NCBI GenBank assembly: GCA_002316315.1
Contig: DCDG01000030.1
Coordinates: forward strand, 1 to 33,739
Length of the DNA: 33,739 nucleotides
Source: Candidatus Aminicenantes bacterium UBA1061
GTDB taxonomy: Bacteria; Acidobacteriota; Aminicenantia; Aminicenantales; Saccharicenantaceae
Direction of reading: 5' to 3'
In this document: piece after piece, positions 26,169 through 33,739 of the stretch
How positions within the stretch are numbered: the stretch's first letter is position 1
Layout: each line of letters opens with the position of its first letter
Notes under the pieces: generated by a model
Database searches by the model: none
Seen by the model: only the letters and a program-made list of their open reading frames with translations
Told to the model about the DNA's origin: nothing
Program-made: the position numbers and the translations under genes

Positions 26169-28142
26169 ATGAATAAACGGCGTCGAGCCATAAGTACCGA
26201 TTTCAGGGCATTATCAGCTTTGTCTGTGTTGCTTATTTTAGTGGCGCTTGCTTCTACTTATAGCTGCTCCAGGCAGGCGGCTAATGTCGTCTGGCTCGAT
26301 GAGCTTGGCCCTGAGTATGCTATCTCTGGCTGGGGTGAAGCCCAGGCTAATAAATCAATCGACGGCAATCCGCTGACCATAGCCGGCCAGGTCTATGAGC
26401 GCGGCCTCGGCACACACGCTGAAGGTATGTACCGAATAAAACTGGATGGCAAAGCTACCCAATTCAGCGCTCTGGTTGGCATCGATGACGAGATAAAGGG
26501 CAACGAACGAGCTTCGGTTGAATTTATTGTTTCGGCTCGAGATAAAAATAACATCACTCAAACGCTATGGAAAAGCGGTATCATAAAAGCCGGTCAGCCA
26601 GCCAAAGAGGTCAATGTCAGCCTGGATGGCCTCCTCTATCTCGACCTCATAGTTTCTGATACTGGCGATGGCTCAGGTTATGATCACGCCGACTGGTGCG
26701 AGGCTAAGATAGAATACCGGGGAACCAAGCCAGAACCTGTTAAACCCTATGCCAGCCAGCCCTACGTCCTGACACCCCTCCCCGGCCCCGAACCAAGGAT
26801 CAATGGAGCGAAGGTTTTTGGTGTTCGCCCCGGATCGCCTTTTATGTTTACCATTCCGGCCACTGGCTCCCGACCGATGACTTTCTCGGCCGAAGGCCTC
26901 CCGGCGGGGCTTAAGCTTGATAGCTCCACCGGCCACATTACCGGCGTGATAGTCAAGGCCGGCACCTACAATGTCAAGCTCACTGCCAAAAACAGCCTGG
27001 GCACAGCCGAGCGAAATCTGCGCATTGAGGTCGGTGACAAAATCTGCCTGACTCCCCCGATGGGCTGGAATAGCTGGAATTGCTGGGGATGTTCGGTGAC
27101 TGATGAAAATGTTCGCCAGAGCGCCAGAGCTATGGTGGAAAAAGGCCTCATCAATTATGGCTGGACCTACATAAATATTGATGACTGCTGGCACGGCGAG
27201 CGCGACCCAAAAACCGGCGAAATTCGCTCCAACGAAAAATTCTCCGACATGAAAGCTCTGGCTGATTATGTCCACAGCCTCGGCCTGAAAATTGGTCTTT
27301 ACACTGACTGCGGGCCGAAAACCTGTGCTGGTTATGCTGGCAGCGAAGGCCACGAGGAACAGGATATTATGACCTATGCCAAATGGGGATATGATTACGT
27401 CAAAATTGACTGGTGTTATTGCGAAGGTAAGGATCCAAAAGTCGCCTATAAATTATTTGGCGATGCCATAAAAAGAGCTCCACGGGACATTGTTTTCAGT
27501 ATCTGTAATTGGGGCCGAAACAATCCCTGGGAATGGGGAGAAAGCGTCGGCGGTAATTTGTGGCGGACAACTGGCGATATCACCGACACCTGGAGCAGCA
27601 TGTCGCGGATAGGATTCGGTCAAGCTGGGCTGTCAAAATATGCCGGACCCGGTCACTGGAATGACCCGGATATGCTGGTCGTCGGCAATGTCGGCTGGGG
27701 ACCGGAACTCCACCCGGCACGGTTAACCCCCGATGAGCAATATACCCATATCAGCCTGTGGTGTCTGCTGGCCGCACCGTTACTGATTGGCTGCCCAATC
27801 GAGCAGATAGATGATTTTACCATGGGCCTTCTGACCAATGTTGAAGTTCTGGAAGTCAACCAGGATCCACTGGGCCGCCAGGCAGATAGAATCGTCGAAG
27901 GCGAAGGATACCAGGTCTGGGCCAAGGAGATGGAGGACGGCTCGAAGGCAGTTGGCCTCTTTAACCTCGATGCGTATGACCACAAAACAATTCGGGTTGA
28001 TTTTGAGGCGCTGGGCCTGGGCGGTGGCTCACTTCGCGTGCGTGATTTGTGGCGGCAAAAAGACCTCGGCACTTTTGACGGGCATTTTGAAGCCGAAGTT
28101 GCCCCGCACGGGGTGATTCTGATAAGAATCCTTTCACAATGA
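26169..28142 (+). CDS. Exported GH27 alpha-galactosidase with NPCBM and Ig-like domains
   Basis: This 657-residue protein starts with a long basic signal sequence (about 1-33) ending near C33; the SxYSC context is not a standard lipobox, so lipoprotein status is uncertain. An NPCBM carbohydrate-binding module (about 40-185; VYERGLGTHA) and a putative Ig-like domain (about 208-288) precede the GH27 catalytic barrel (about 292-570), which opens with TPPMGWNSWNCWGC. The nucleophile is D414 in DYVKIDWC and the acid/base D470 in WRTTGDI; NIDDCW near 337 binds galactose in the family. A C-terminal beta domain completes it. It removes alpha-linked galactose (or related sugars) from oligosaccharides outside the cytoplasm. 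GAGGAGGG precedes the ATG. Confidence 0.93.
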   Translation: MNKRRRAISTDFRALSALSVLLILVALASTYSCSRQAANVVWLDELGPEYAISGWGEAQANKSIDGNPLTIAGQVYERGLGTHAEGMYRIKLDGKATQFSALVGIDDEIKGNERASVEFIVSARDKNNITQTLWKSGIIKAGQPAKEVNVSLDGLLYLDLIVSDTGDGSGYDHADWCEAKIEYRGTKPEPVKPYASQPYVLTPLPGPEPRINGAKVFGVRPGSPFMFTIPATGSRPMTFSAEGLPAGLKLDSSTGHITGVIVKAGTYNVKLTAKNSLGTAERNLRIEVGDKICLTPPMGWNSWNCWGCSVTDENVRQSARAMVEKGLINYGWTYINIDDCWHGERDPKTGEIRSNEKFSDMKALADYVHSLGLKIGLYTDCGPKTCAGYAGSEGHEEQDIMTYAKWGYDYVKIDWCYCEGKDPKVAYKLFGDAIKRAPRDIVFSICNWGRNNPWEWGESVGGNLWRTTGDITDTWSSMSRIGFGQAGLSKYAGPGHWNDPDMLVVGNVGWGPELHPARLTPDEQYTHISLWCLLAAPLLIGCPIEQIDDFTMGLLTNVEVLEVNQDPLGRQADRIVEGEGYQVWAKEMEDGSKAVGLFNLDAYDHKTIRVDFEALGLGGGSLRVRDLWRQKDLGTFDGHFEAEVAPHGVILIRILSQ

Positions 28143-28510
28143 TTGTTTCTTTTTAAGGCCGCATGCAATATTGATAAAGTGAAACAAGCCTTGAGGTGTT
28201 AAATCATGATTGTTAGTAAAAAGGAAAGATGATACGATTTTCACACGCACCAAAAGCAGAAGGCCCTATGCTTTAGCTTAAAAATAGATGGTAAATCGTG
28301 GTGAAATTTCGAGTTTGGATTCTGTCTTCTTCAATCTTCTTCAATCCAAGGAGGTTACGAACATTACGCATGAAACTTCACTTAAAGCAGCTCGTGTCCC
28401 CAGATTCTGCCCCGATGATAATCAATCCGGTCGGGAACAAAGCACCTGAGCCTGGATTATTTTTTAATAATCTGGATAAACTGAAGAAATAGATTAAAAA
28501 GGAGAGAATA
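28143..28510. other. Intergenic stretch of 368 bases
   Basis: A CTTCTTCAAT decamer is tandemly duplicated at about 28327-28346. AAGGAGG (28349-28355) is followed 15 bases later by an ATG (28370) opening a 40-codon frame to 28492; spacing is poor and the peptide resembles nothing I know, so I do not call it. No other feature. Confidence 0.4.
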
Positions 28511-29566
28511 ATGAGCCATTTAAAACTTAGGATTCCAGCTATCCTATTTAGCATTTTCTGCCTCACCTATATGGGATTGGCTGAAGAGGTGGTCAAATAT
28601 TTCCCCAAGCCAGGTGACCTTAAATACACTTATGGTCAGCACAAGCCGGTCATGAAGATAAAGCCAGGCACAGTCATAATTTCTTCAACGGAAGATTGCT
28701 ATGATGGCAAAGTCAAAAAGCCCAGCGACAAGCCTTCAGAAGTGGTGGATCTCTGGCATGACAATCCTCTGACCGGTCCATTTTACATCCAGGGAGCAGA
28801 GATGGGCGATATCCTGGCGGTTCATATTAGAAAAATCGAGCCAGCCCGGTCCCATGGAATCAGCAGTTATACACCAGGATTCGGAGCTATCACCGGGACA
28901 GAATATACCGCCATCCTCGAGTCTCCCCTGCCAGAGCTTGTCTGGTGGTATGAAGTTGACAAAGAAAAGGGCACGGTCAAATATAAGGCTCTCCAAGGAG
29001 ATCTGACCATTGACATCCCGATGAAGCCGATGATCGGCTGTTTGGGCGTCGCGCCAGCTAAGAATGAATGGCGCTGGAGCGTCACCCCTGAAGCTTACGG
29101 GGGAAATATGGATTGCCCAGAGGTCTGCGCCGGCAATACTATCTATTTACCGGTCAGCGTTCCTGGAGCACTGCTTTATTTTGGAGATGCTCACCTCGTC
29201 CAGGGAGATGGAGAAATCATTGGCTACGGCGTCGAGGCGGCAGTTAATGTCGAGCTAAAAGTTGACCTCATCAAGGGCAAAAAAATTGGCTGGCCCCGGA
29301 TTGAAAATGATGAATACCTGATGACCCTGGGCATGTATCGCCCGCTCGAAGATGCTTTCCGGATTGCTACAAAAGATATGGTGCTATGGATAGCTGAGGA
29401 TTATGGTCTCGACATGATGGACTCTTACCAGCTGGTCTCGCAGGTGATGAAGGCTGAAGTCTCGCAGATGGTTGATCCGAACTACACTATTCTGGTCAAA
29501 TTCCCCAAAAAGTATTTACCCGAGCAAAAGCCCGTCTTCGGCGGCCTTCACGACAGGCTGAAATAA
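28511..29566 (+). CDS. Exported acetamidase/formamidase family protein
   Basis: This 351-residue protein belongs to the FmdA/AmdA family. Typical segments are DLWHDNPLTGPFYIQGAEMGDILAVHI (hydrolase core), MIGCLGVAP, NMDCPEVCAGNTIYLPV and LYFGDAHLVQGDGEI. Family members hydrolyse short amides (formamide, acetamide) to ammonia and the acid, with a bound metal in some structures. Unlike the well-studied cytoplasmic enzymes, this one has an N-terminal signal peptide (about 1-24; IPAILFSIFCLTYMGLAE), so it probably works in the periplasm. The C-terminal region (SYQLVSQVMKAEVSQMVDPNYT) is the family's end. AAGGAGAG lies about seven bases before the ATG. Convergent with the protease gene, 78 bases apart; no terminator is clear between them. 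Confidence 0.9.
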   Translation: MSHLKLRIPAILFSIFCLTYMGLAEEVVKYFPKPGDLKYTYGQHKPVMKIKPGTVIISSTEDCYDGKVKKPSDKPSEVVDLWHDNPLTGPFYIQGAEMGDILAVHIRKIEPARSHGISSYTPGFGAITGTEYTAILESPLPELVWWYEVDKEKGTVKYKALQGDLTIDIPMKPMIGCLGVAPAKNEWRWSVTPEAYGGNMDCPEVCAGNTIYLPVSVPGALLYFGDAHLVQGDGEIIGYGVEAAVNVELKVDLIKGKKIGWPRIENDEYLMTLGMYRPLEDAFRIATKDMVLWIAEDYGLDMMDSYQLVSQVMKAEVSQMVDPNYTILVKFPKKYLPEQKPVFGGLHDRLK

Positions 29567-29644
29567 GATGCGTCTAACTGAGTAGAAACATAAAAGGAAA
29601 TACATTAACGATAGTGGATGTATCCAGTCTTTTTTCTCGCAATC

Positions 29645-30796
29645 TTATTGGTAAATCGCATTAAAAAGCTTATTAGCGAGTTCCTTGTCAATCTCTTTGA
29701 GAATTTTGTATTCATCCAGAGCAGAACCTTTATCCCCAATAATGATATAAGCCAGGCCCAAAGTGAAGTGCGCCTCTGCATTATCAGGCTTTATCCGTAT
29801 TGCCTGCTTACAAGATTCTATTGCCTCGTTGTAGCGTCCAAGACTCACATAAGCCACACCTAAATTGCGGTGCGCCTCTGCATAATCAGGCTTTATCCGT
29901 ATTGCCTGCTTATAAGATTCTATTGCCTCATTATATTTTCCAAGCATATCGTGGCACCAGCCTATTAGAAAATAAGCATCGGCAAAATTTGGGTCTTGCT
30001 TTACCGCCCTTTCTAAATAACTAAGGGCTTTTTCATAATCTTCTGCACCGGCATGGAGCAATCCTATTACAAAAAGTCCTTTCGCAGAAGACAGCCATTC
30101 CTCTGTTCTTCCTGATTTCCATTCAGCAAGTGTCTTCACTTTACCTGATTCAAGTTTAGCTATCCTTTCCGAAGGAATGGAAAAATTTAAATTTTGTCCT
30201 TCAAGAATTTGAAATGTTGCTATACCAATAACCTCCCCTTTCATATTAACCACCGGGCTACCGCTTGAACCAGGAGACAGTGGTGCTGTGATTTGAATAA
30301 TTTTACCAAAATGAGGAATCTCCCGAACTGCCGAGATAATGCCATCCGAAACTGTTTGTTCAAGTCCGAGCGGGCTTCCGATTACTATCACCCGCTCTCC
30401 AACTTCGGGAACAGCACAATATAGTTCGATAGGGCTGACTATTTCTGGCGGTATATCTACAGAAGCACGAATGAGATCGTGTTCTTTGTCTTCTGCCACA
30501 ATGCCAGTAATGGCATACACTTTTCCCTCGCCCACTTTGATTTCGGCCTTGCTGGCCTCTTCAAGCACATGACGGTTGGTGATAATATCGCCGTTTTTGC
30601 TAATAAAAAAACCACTACCCTGTGCTTTTACTTTTCCTGCCTCATCATAGGTCAGGATTAGCACTGTTGATGCCTGGACTTTTTTAATAATTTCAGGTAA
30701 CGTTTCCTGGGCATGGCATGGAACGATAATTGAAACCGAAAGAAATAACAAACAGAAAAATTGTCCCATTAAATTCAAATATTGCCGCCTTTCCAT
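29645..30796 (-). CDS. Exported trypsin-like serine protease (HtrA-type) with C-terminal TPRs
   Basis: This 383-residue protein has a signal peptide (about 1-30, ending CHAQ), a chymotrypsin-fold protease domain (about 33-215) and TPRs (about 240-375). The catalytic triad is visible: H76 in TNRHVL, D107 in EHDLIR and S178 in PGSSGSP. No PDZ domain follows, unlike DegP/DegS; TPRs take its place and could bind partner or substrate proteins. It would act in the periplasm. Two TPR units are near-identical at DNA level (102-bp period, 29768-29950), a recent duplication. The ATG at 30796 has AGAGGAAA upstream. Divergent from the HhH/DUF6884 pair. Confidence 0.88.
   Translation of the reverse strand: MERRQYLNLMGQFFCLLFLSVSIIVPCHAQETLPEIIKKVQASTVLILTYDEAGKVKAQGSGFFISKNGDIITNRHVLEEASKAEIKVGEGKVYAITGIVAEDKEHDLIRASVDIPPEIVSPIELYCAVPEVGERVIVIGSPLGLEQTVSDGIISAVREIPHFGKIIQITAPLSPGSSGSPVVNMKGEVIGIATFQILEGQNLNFSIPSERIAKLESGKVKTLAEWKSGRTEEWLSSAKGLFVIGLLHAGAEDYEKALSYLERAVKQDPNFADAYFLIGWCHDMLGKYNEAIESYKQAIRIKPDYAEAHRNLGVAYVSLGRYNEAIESCKQAIRIKPDNAEAHFTLGLAYIIIGDKGSALDEYKILKEIDKELANKLFNAIYQ
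29768..29950 (-). repeat. 102-bp tandem DNA repeat encoding TPR units
   Basis: GTGCGCCTCTGCATTATCAG begins at 29768 and recurs with one change at 29870, a period of 102 bp or 34 codons, one TPR. The first about 65 bases of each unit are almost identical and similarity falls off afterwards. This is within the protease gene. Confidence 0.85.
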
Positions 30797-31335
30797 TAGT
30801 TTTTCCTCTTATATATTGGCCTCTATAAAGACTTTGCCTGACATAAACCTACTTGCCATGAACATGAACCGTAATTTCTTTTCAAACCGAGCGCTGTAGA
30901 ACAGAGATGACATTTATCTAAGCCCCTTTTTCCTTACTTTATTGAGTAATTTATCATAGCATTAGCCCGATAATCAAGTTATTGTTCAACTCTAATTTTA
31001 TCTGCTTATTGGTTTTTCCGCCTTGCATTAAAATAACTTTTCTCCTCTGTAGCTCAAAGCGTTAATGCGCTTCTTCAAATGTTCGTGGCATCAATACATA
31101 TTCTTAACCCCAGCGTTTCGTCTAATAGCCACAGAAAGGACGAGCTGGAATAGATCAACAACGGTGTCCATGCACTTTCAGTTTTTGTATGTCTATTAAG
31201 GAAAAAACATTATTTTTTTTATGAGCCAAAAATCGAACTTGCAAATGTTGAGTATATTATGCAATGATTTCCCAAGGTGGGAGAATAAATTGACCTAAAG
31301 ATCCGTATTTGAAAATCCCCGGGGGAGTAACAAAT
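30797..31335. other. Divergent intergenic region of 539 bases
   Basis: It lies between the protease (minus) and HhH/DUF6884 pair (plus) and must hold both promoters, but none stands out. A small AAGCG/CGCTT stem is near 31058-31073, and the sequence is AT-rich near 31190-31260, where TATTAT (31254-31259) is a possible -10 box without a good -35. No gene is supported. Confidence 0.4.
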
Positions 31336-32244
31336 ATGGAATGCAAAATCGATGACGAAAGAGGGAAAAGGGTAGCACAACTCCTTTACGAGTCTTTTGG
31401 CACTGCTGGCATTCTCGGGAAAACGGCTATGCCGGAAGATGCACTGCCCGATTCCGTAAAAACAGGTTCTCTCGAACATTTATTGTTTTTGACGCTGACA
31501 GTATCAATTGACTATCAAAGGGACGCACCGGCCTTGTGGGAAAGCTCAAGGAAAACATTTGAAGACCCAGAAACAAGATATTTATTTGATCCGAAAGCAC
31601 TAAATGAAATCCCCATGGGAAAAATTATTGAAGATATGCAAAAGTACAACTTGTCGAAGAAACCCAGGAAAGATGCATCTATCTGGCGAACGATCGGTAC
31701 CAGTATTTACAAAAAATGGAGCGGGGATCCGCGAAACTTTATTGAGCACTGTAATTGCGATTCACTAATCATTTTAGAACGGCTAAGAAATGAAATTCAC
31801 GTATGTAATGGGAGAAATTTTGCAGATTATCCATATCTTCGTGGACCTAAAATAGCTCCCTTATGGCTAAGGATACTTAGAGACAATGCTAAAATAGCGC
31901 AACTAAAAAATTTGGAAAAGGTTCCGATTCCAGTAGACATTCATGTGGCAAGAGCAACCTTAGCTACCGGGGTCGTGACCGGACGGTTTAAAGGCAGGCT
32001 AGACGAGCTATTCGAATGCATAAGAGAAGCCTGGTTCAAAAGTGTAGAAGGACTCACTATCGAAAGCAGACCTATGATTGCTTTAGATGTGGACGAACCC
32101 TTGTGGCATTTATCCAAATACGGTTGCTCATACCGAGATAAGCAAACAGGTTATTGCCCGAATATTAATAGATGCGAAGCAAAAGCGTTCTGCATTATGG
32201 GAACAATCAAAATAGGAAACGGCCTGGTGGAGCTGGAAACATGA
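31336..32244 (+). CDS. HhH-GPD-like protein with a four-cysteine (probable Fe-S) cluster motif
   Basis: This 302-residue protein (from ATG 31336; GGGGGAG 8 bases upstream decides the start over an in-frame TTG at 31309) shows the outline of the HhH-GPD base-excision superfamily. A hairpin-like YPYLRGPKIAPLWLRIL (165-181) with K172 is followed by PVDIHVARATLATG (199-212), where D201 sits like the catalytic Asp in the V-D-T-H-V motif of endonuclease III and MutY. Near the C-terminus C264-x9-C274-x5-C280-x5-C286 resembles, with different spacing, the [4Fe-4S] loop of those enzymes. The N-terminal region (about 1-140) is not recognised. It may bind or excise bases in DNA or act on a nucleoside-like substrate. 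It overlaps the DUF6884 gene by four bases, so the two probably act together. Family placement is by motif only. Confidence 0.65.
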   Translation: MECKIDDERGKRVAQLLYESFGTAGILGKTAMPEDALPDSVKTGSLEHLLFLTLTVSIDYQRDAPALWESSRKTFEDPETRYLFDPKALNEIPMGKIIEDMQKYNLSKKPRKDASIWRTIGTSIYKKWSGDPRNFIEHCNCDSLIILERLRNEIHVCNGRNFADYPYLRGPKIAPLWLRILRDNAKIAQLKNLEKVPIPVDIHVARATLATGVVTGRFKGRLDELFECIREAWFKSVEGLTIESRPMIALDVDEPLWHLSKYGCSYRDKQTGYCPNINRCEAKAFCIMGTIKIGNGLVELET

Positions 32245-32693
32245 AAACACTTTGTATAATTTCCTGTGGAAAAACGAAGATCTGGAATAAGAATCCAAAG
32301 GCGGGACCTACTAAGGCAGAATCGGCATACATCGGGAATTTTTTTAATAAGTGCAGAGAATATGCTACCAAGTTTTACTCAAAGTCCTGGTGTATTCTCT
32401 CTGCGAAATATGGGTTAATATTCCCTGATGAACTTATTCCCGGCCCATACGAGGCAACCTTTAAGAATCCCAAGACAAACCCAATAACCTTAAAAGAACT
32501 TTCTGACCAGATTATTGAAAAGGGCCTGAACGAATATCAACAAATTGTGATTATAGCTGGAAAAGCTTATGCCGATATAGCACGGGCAGTTTTCCACTCA
32601 AAAAAAATATTAACTCCCTTGAGCGAATGTAAAAGAAATGGCTACATGATGCAAAAACTTAATGAATCAATTAAAAGAGGCGTGCATCTATAG
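32241..32693 (+). CDS. DUF6884 domain protein
   Basis: This 150-residue protein is a single DUF6884 domain. It opens with LCIISCGKTKIW (C9), then AESAYIGNFFNKCREYA, WCILSAKYGLIFPDELI (50-66) and GPYEATF (68-74), the family's conserved run. The ATG at 32241 overlaps the stop of the HhH-GPD-like gene (ATGA), a sign of coupled translation; longer in-frame starts would only run back into the upstream gene. DUF6884 has no firm biochemical role. It shares landmarks with the TPR-linked DUF6884 at 8876-9649. The pairing suggests a two-component enzyme, perhaps acting on modified bases, which is inference. Confidence 0.8.
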   Translation: MKTLCIISCGKTKIWNKNPKAGPTKAESAYIGNFFNKCREYATKFYSKSWCILSAKYGLIFPDELIPGPYEATFKNPKTNPITLKELSDQIIEKGLNEYQQIVIIAGKAYADIARAVFHSKKILTPLSECKRNGYMMQKLNESIKRGVHL

Positions 32694-33030
32694 CCACTAT
32701 CGGATCCCAAAGCTAACTTATAATTAATCCGAGCGATTAATTTGTCTATAAAGCTTATATTAAGAAACTCTGTGATTTAGCTGTTGTCCCCTTCTCATTT
32801 TCAGGTTCAATCGAGCACCTCAATCTAGTAAATCACTTAGCCAAACAAAGATGTAGATTCTCATCCTCTTTACGTATATTGCTCATAAATGTGTTCCACT
32901 TTCCTATTGCCGGCTCCACCGTTCGTTTTGCACCATCTCCAATACCTTGTTACTATCCTCTCTTCCTCGAATATTTCTCGGCCTTAATGGGAATTAGCCT
33001 TTACATCAAAATATTCCTGCCCTTCCTCAA
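32694..33030. other. Decayed intergenic sequence
   Basis: No intact gene is visible. On the minus strand, 32833-32940 reads AKRTVEPAIGKWNTF and ends LHLCLAK before a stop, faintly like the C-terminus of an IS1182-type transposase, but stops break the frame just upstream and I do not call it. The adjoining sequence is the broken metalloprotease. Confidence 0.4.
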
Positions 33031-33312
33031 TCAATAAATCGTATCAGCACAGGTTTTATCCACTGGCTGAACCAGAGCGGTGTCGCAATTATTGGCATAG
33101 CGATACATAATTGAAGTTGGGCAGCCGTTATGTTCCAGGCCGATAGCGTGTCCAAATTCATGAGCAGCAATTACACTCAAATAAAAGCCTCCGTTTCAGG
33201 CGGTGGTACAGTTGTTATCATAATTAAAATACTTCCAGCCATCATAGATCATCATATCCTCTCATCGAGAAAAAGCTGCTCCAAGCCGTAAACAATCACC
33301 TCACCTGGCAGT
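33031..33312 (-). pseudogene. Broken matrixin-like (metzincin) zinc metalloprotease
   Basis: Reading the minus strand gives AAHEFGHAIGLEHNGCPTSI followed by MYRYANNCDTALV and a natural stop at 33031-33033. This is the exact metzincin zinc motif HExxHxxGxxH with a Met-turn (SIMY), as in matrixin-type extracellular proteases. The frame is interrupted by TGA at 33196-33198, eleven codons upstream of the histidine motif, and again by TGA at 33262-33264. A neighbouring frame carries LKLPGEVIVYGLEQLFLDER upstream, suggesting at least one frameshift. The N-terminal part is not found. It is therefore a remnant; sequencing error is possible but two stops plus a shift make it unlikely. Confidence 0.7.
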
Positions 33313-33467
33313 TTTAGTATCTCGACTTGTTCTTATTGAATTGGATAAGTTTCGAGTTTTTATGTAGAGAATGATAAAGCCGATCCTCCTCAACTTTCGA
33401 TAAATATAAAAAAGATTGGCGAAATACTACCAAAATTAAGATAATAGATTCTATCAGGAGGAAGAAA

Positions 33468-33739
33468 ATGAAATTAAATCTCAGGCCTGAGCAACAAACA
33501 AAGATAAGGGCAGCCAGAACTTATCTGACCTGCTGGTTATTATTAAGTTTTATATGGCTAACTACTCTGTCGTTGGCTTATTCCGGGCAGACAGGGACTG
33601 AAGAAAAAATCACCACCCCTGAAGCTTTTTTTGGTTTTAAGCTCGGGACGGATAAGAAAATAGCCCGCTGGGATAAAATTGTAGAATATTTCGAGATCTT
33701 ACAAAAACAGAGTCCCCGGATAAAAGTTATAAACATGGG
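33468..33739 (+). CDS. M14-family zinc carboxypeptidase, N-terminal part (cut by window end)
   Basis: Ninety codons are present. A basic N-terminus and hydrophobic segment (about 22-42; YLTCWLLLSFIWLTTLSLAY) form a signal peptide. The mature start reads TTPEAFFGFKLGTDKKIARW, then DKIVEYFEILQKQSPRIKVI, the usual beginning of the M14-like exported peptidases common in Acidobacteria and Bacteroidetes. The zinc-binding HxxE and later His lie beyond the window, so activity cannot be judged. AGGAGG lies 6 bases before the ATG. The protein would be exported to digest peptides. Confidence 0.8.
   Translation, partial: MKLNLRPEQQTKIRAARTYLTCWLLLSFIWLTTLSLAYSGQTGTEEKITTPEAFFGFKLGTDKKIARWDKIVEYFEILQKQSPRIKVINM

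Noticed and set aside
28370..28492. 40-codon frame before the acetamidase/formamidase gene
   Set aside because: Ribosome-binding site is 14 bases away and the peptide has no recognisable feature.
32833..32940. Transposase-like C-terminus (KRTVEPAIGKWNTF...LCLAK) on the minus strand
   Set aside because: Resemblance to IS1182-type transposase ends is faint, stops interrupt the frame immediately upstream, and no terminal inverted repeats are seen.

Overview
This window comes from a Gram-negative bacterium. An Oar-like TonB-dependent receptor, secreted hydrolases with signal peptides, a sulfatase fused to TPRs, a periplasmic HtrA-like protease and moderate base composition fit an Aminicenantes-like (OP8) or other Acidobacteriota-related heterotroph. 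That assignment is inference from gene content and from the dispersed repeats; no rRNA or other phylogenetic marker is present.

Layout. 1-110: dispersed palindromic repeats. 182-6328 (+): a MurR/RpiR-type regulator, a large TonB-dependent receptor with its own promoter and terminator, and a membrane-anchored sulfatase-fold/TPR protein; together they look like an envelope nutrient-acquisition module. 6500-6655: a cluster of the same repeats, one copy supplying the C-terminus of the next gene. 6626-8565 (-): two overlapping genes for a 2-hydroxyacyl-CoA dehydratase-activase-like pair (ASKHA Fe-S ATPase plus COG3580/3581-like partner). 8876-9649 (-): a TPR-DUF6884 protein. 10200-11851 (-): a Na+-dependent NSS transporter followed by a 37-residue MetS-like small subunit. 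12196-12834 (-): a SagB-type nitroreductase. 13030-14358 (+): an AAA_14/DUF4143 ATPase.

14607-24154 (+) is a defence island: a near-consensus promoter, then hsdM, an AT-rich insert with an unknown membrane-anchored gene, hsdS, a RloC/PrrC-like anticodon-nuclease ATPase with a CxxC zinc hook and an R-x3-E...H site, and hsdR. The last three overlap by 4 and 8 bases. By analogy with PrrC/RloC, the nuclease would be a second line of defence when the type I restriction enzyme is disabled.

24677-29566 (+): three exported enzymes, a DUF5700-like zinc peptidase, a GH27 alpha-galactosidase with NPCBM and Ig-like modules, and a signal-peptide-bearing acetamidase/formamidase. 29645-30796 (-): a trypsin-like protease with C-terminal TPRs. 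31336-32693 (+): a tightly coupled pair, an HhH-GPD-like protein with four clustered cysteines and a DUF6884 protein homologous to the one at 8876-9649; this is the least explained gene pair here and may act on modified nucleic-acid bases. 32694-33467 is decayed sequence holding a broken matrixin-type metalloprotease, and the window ends inside an M14 zinc carboxypeptidase gene.
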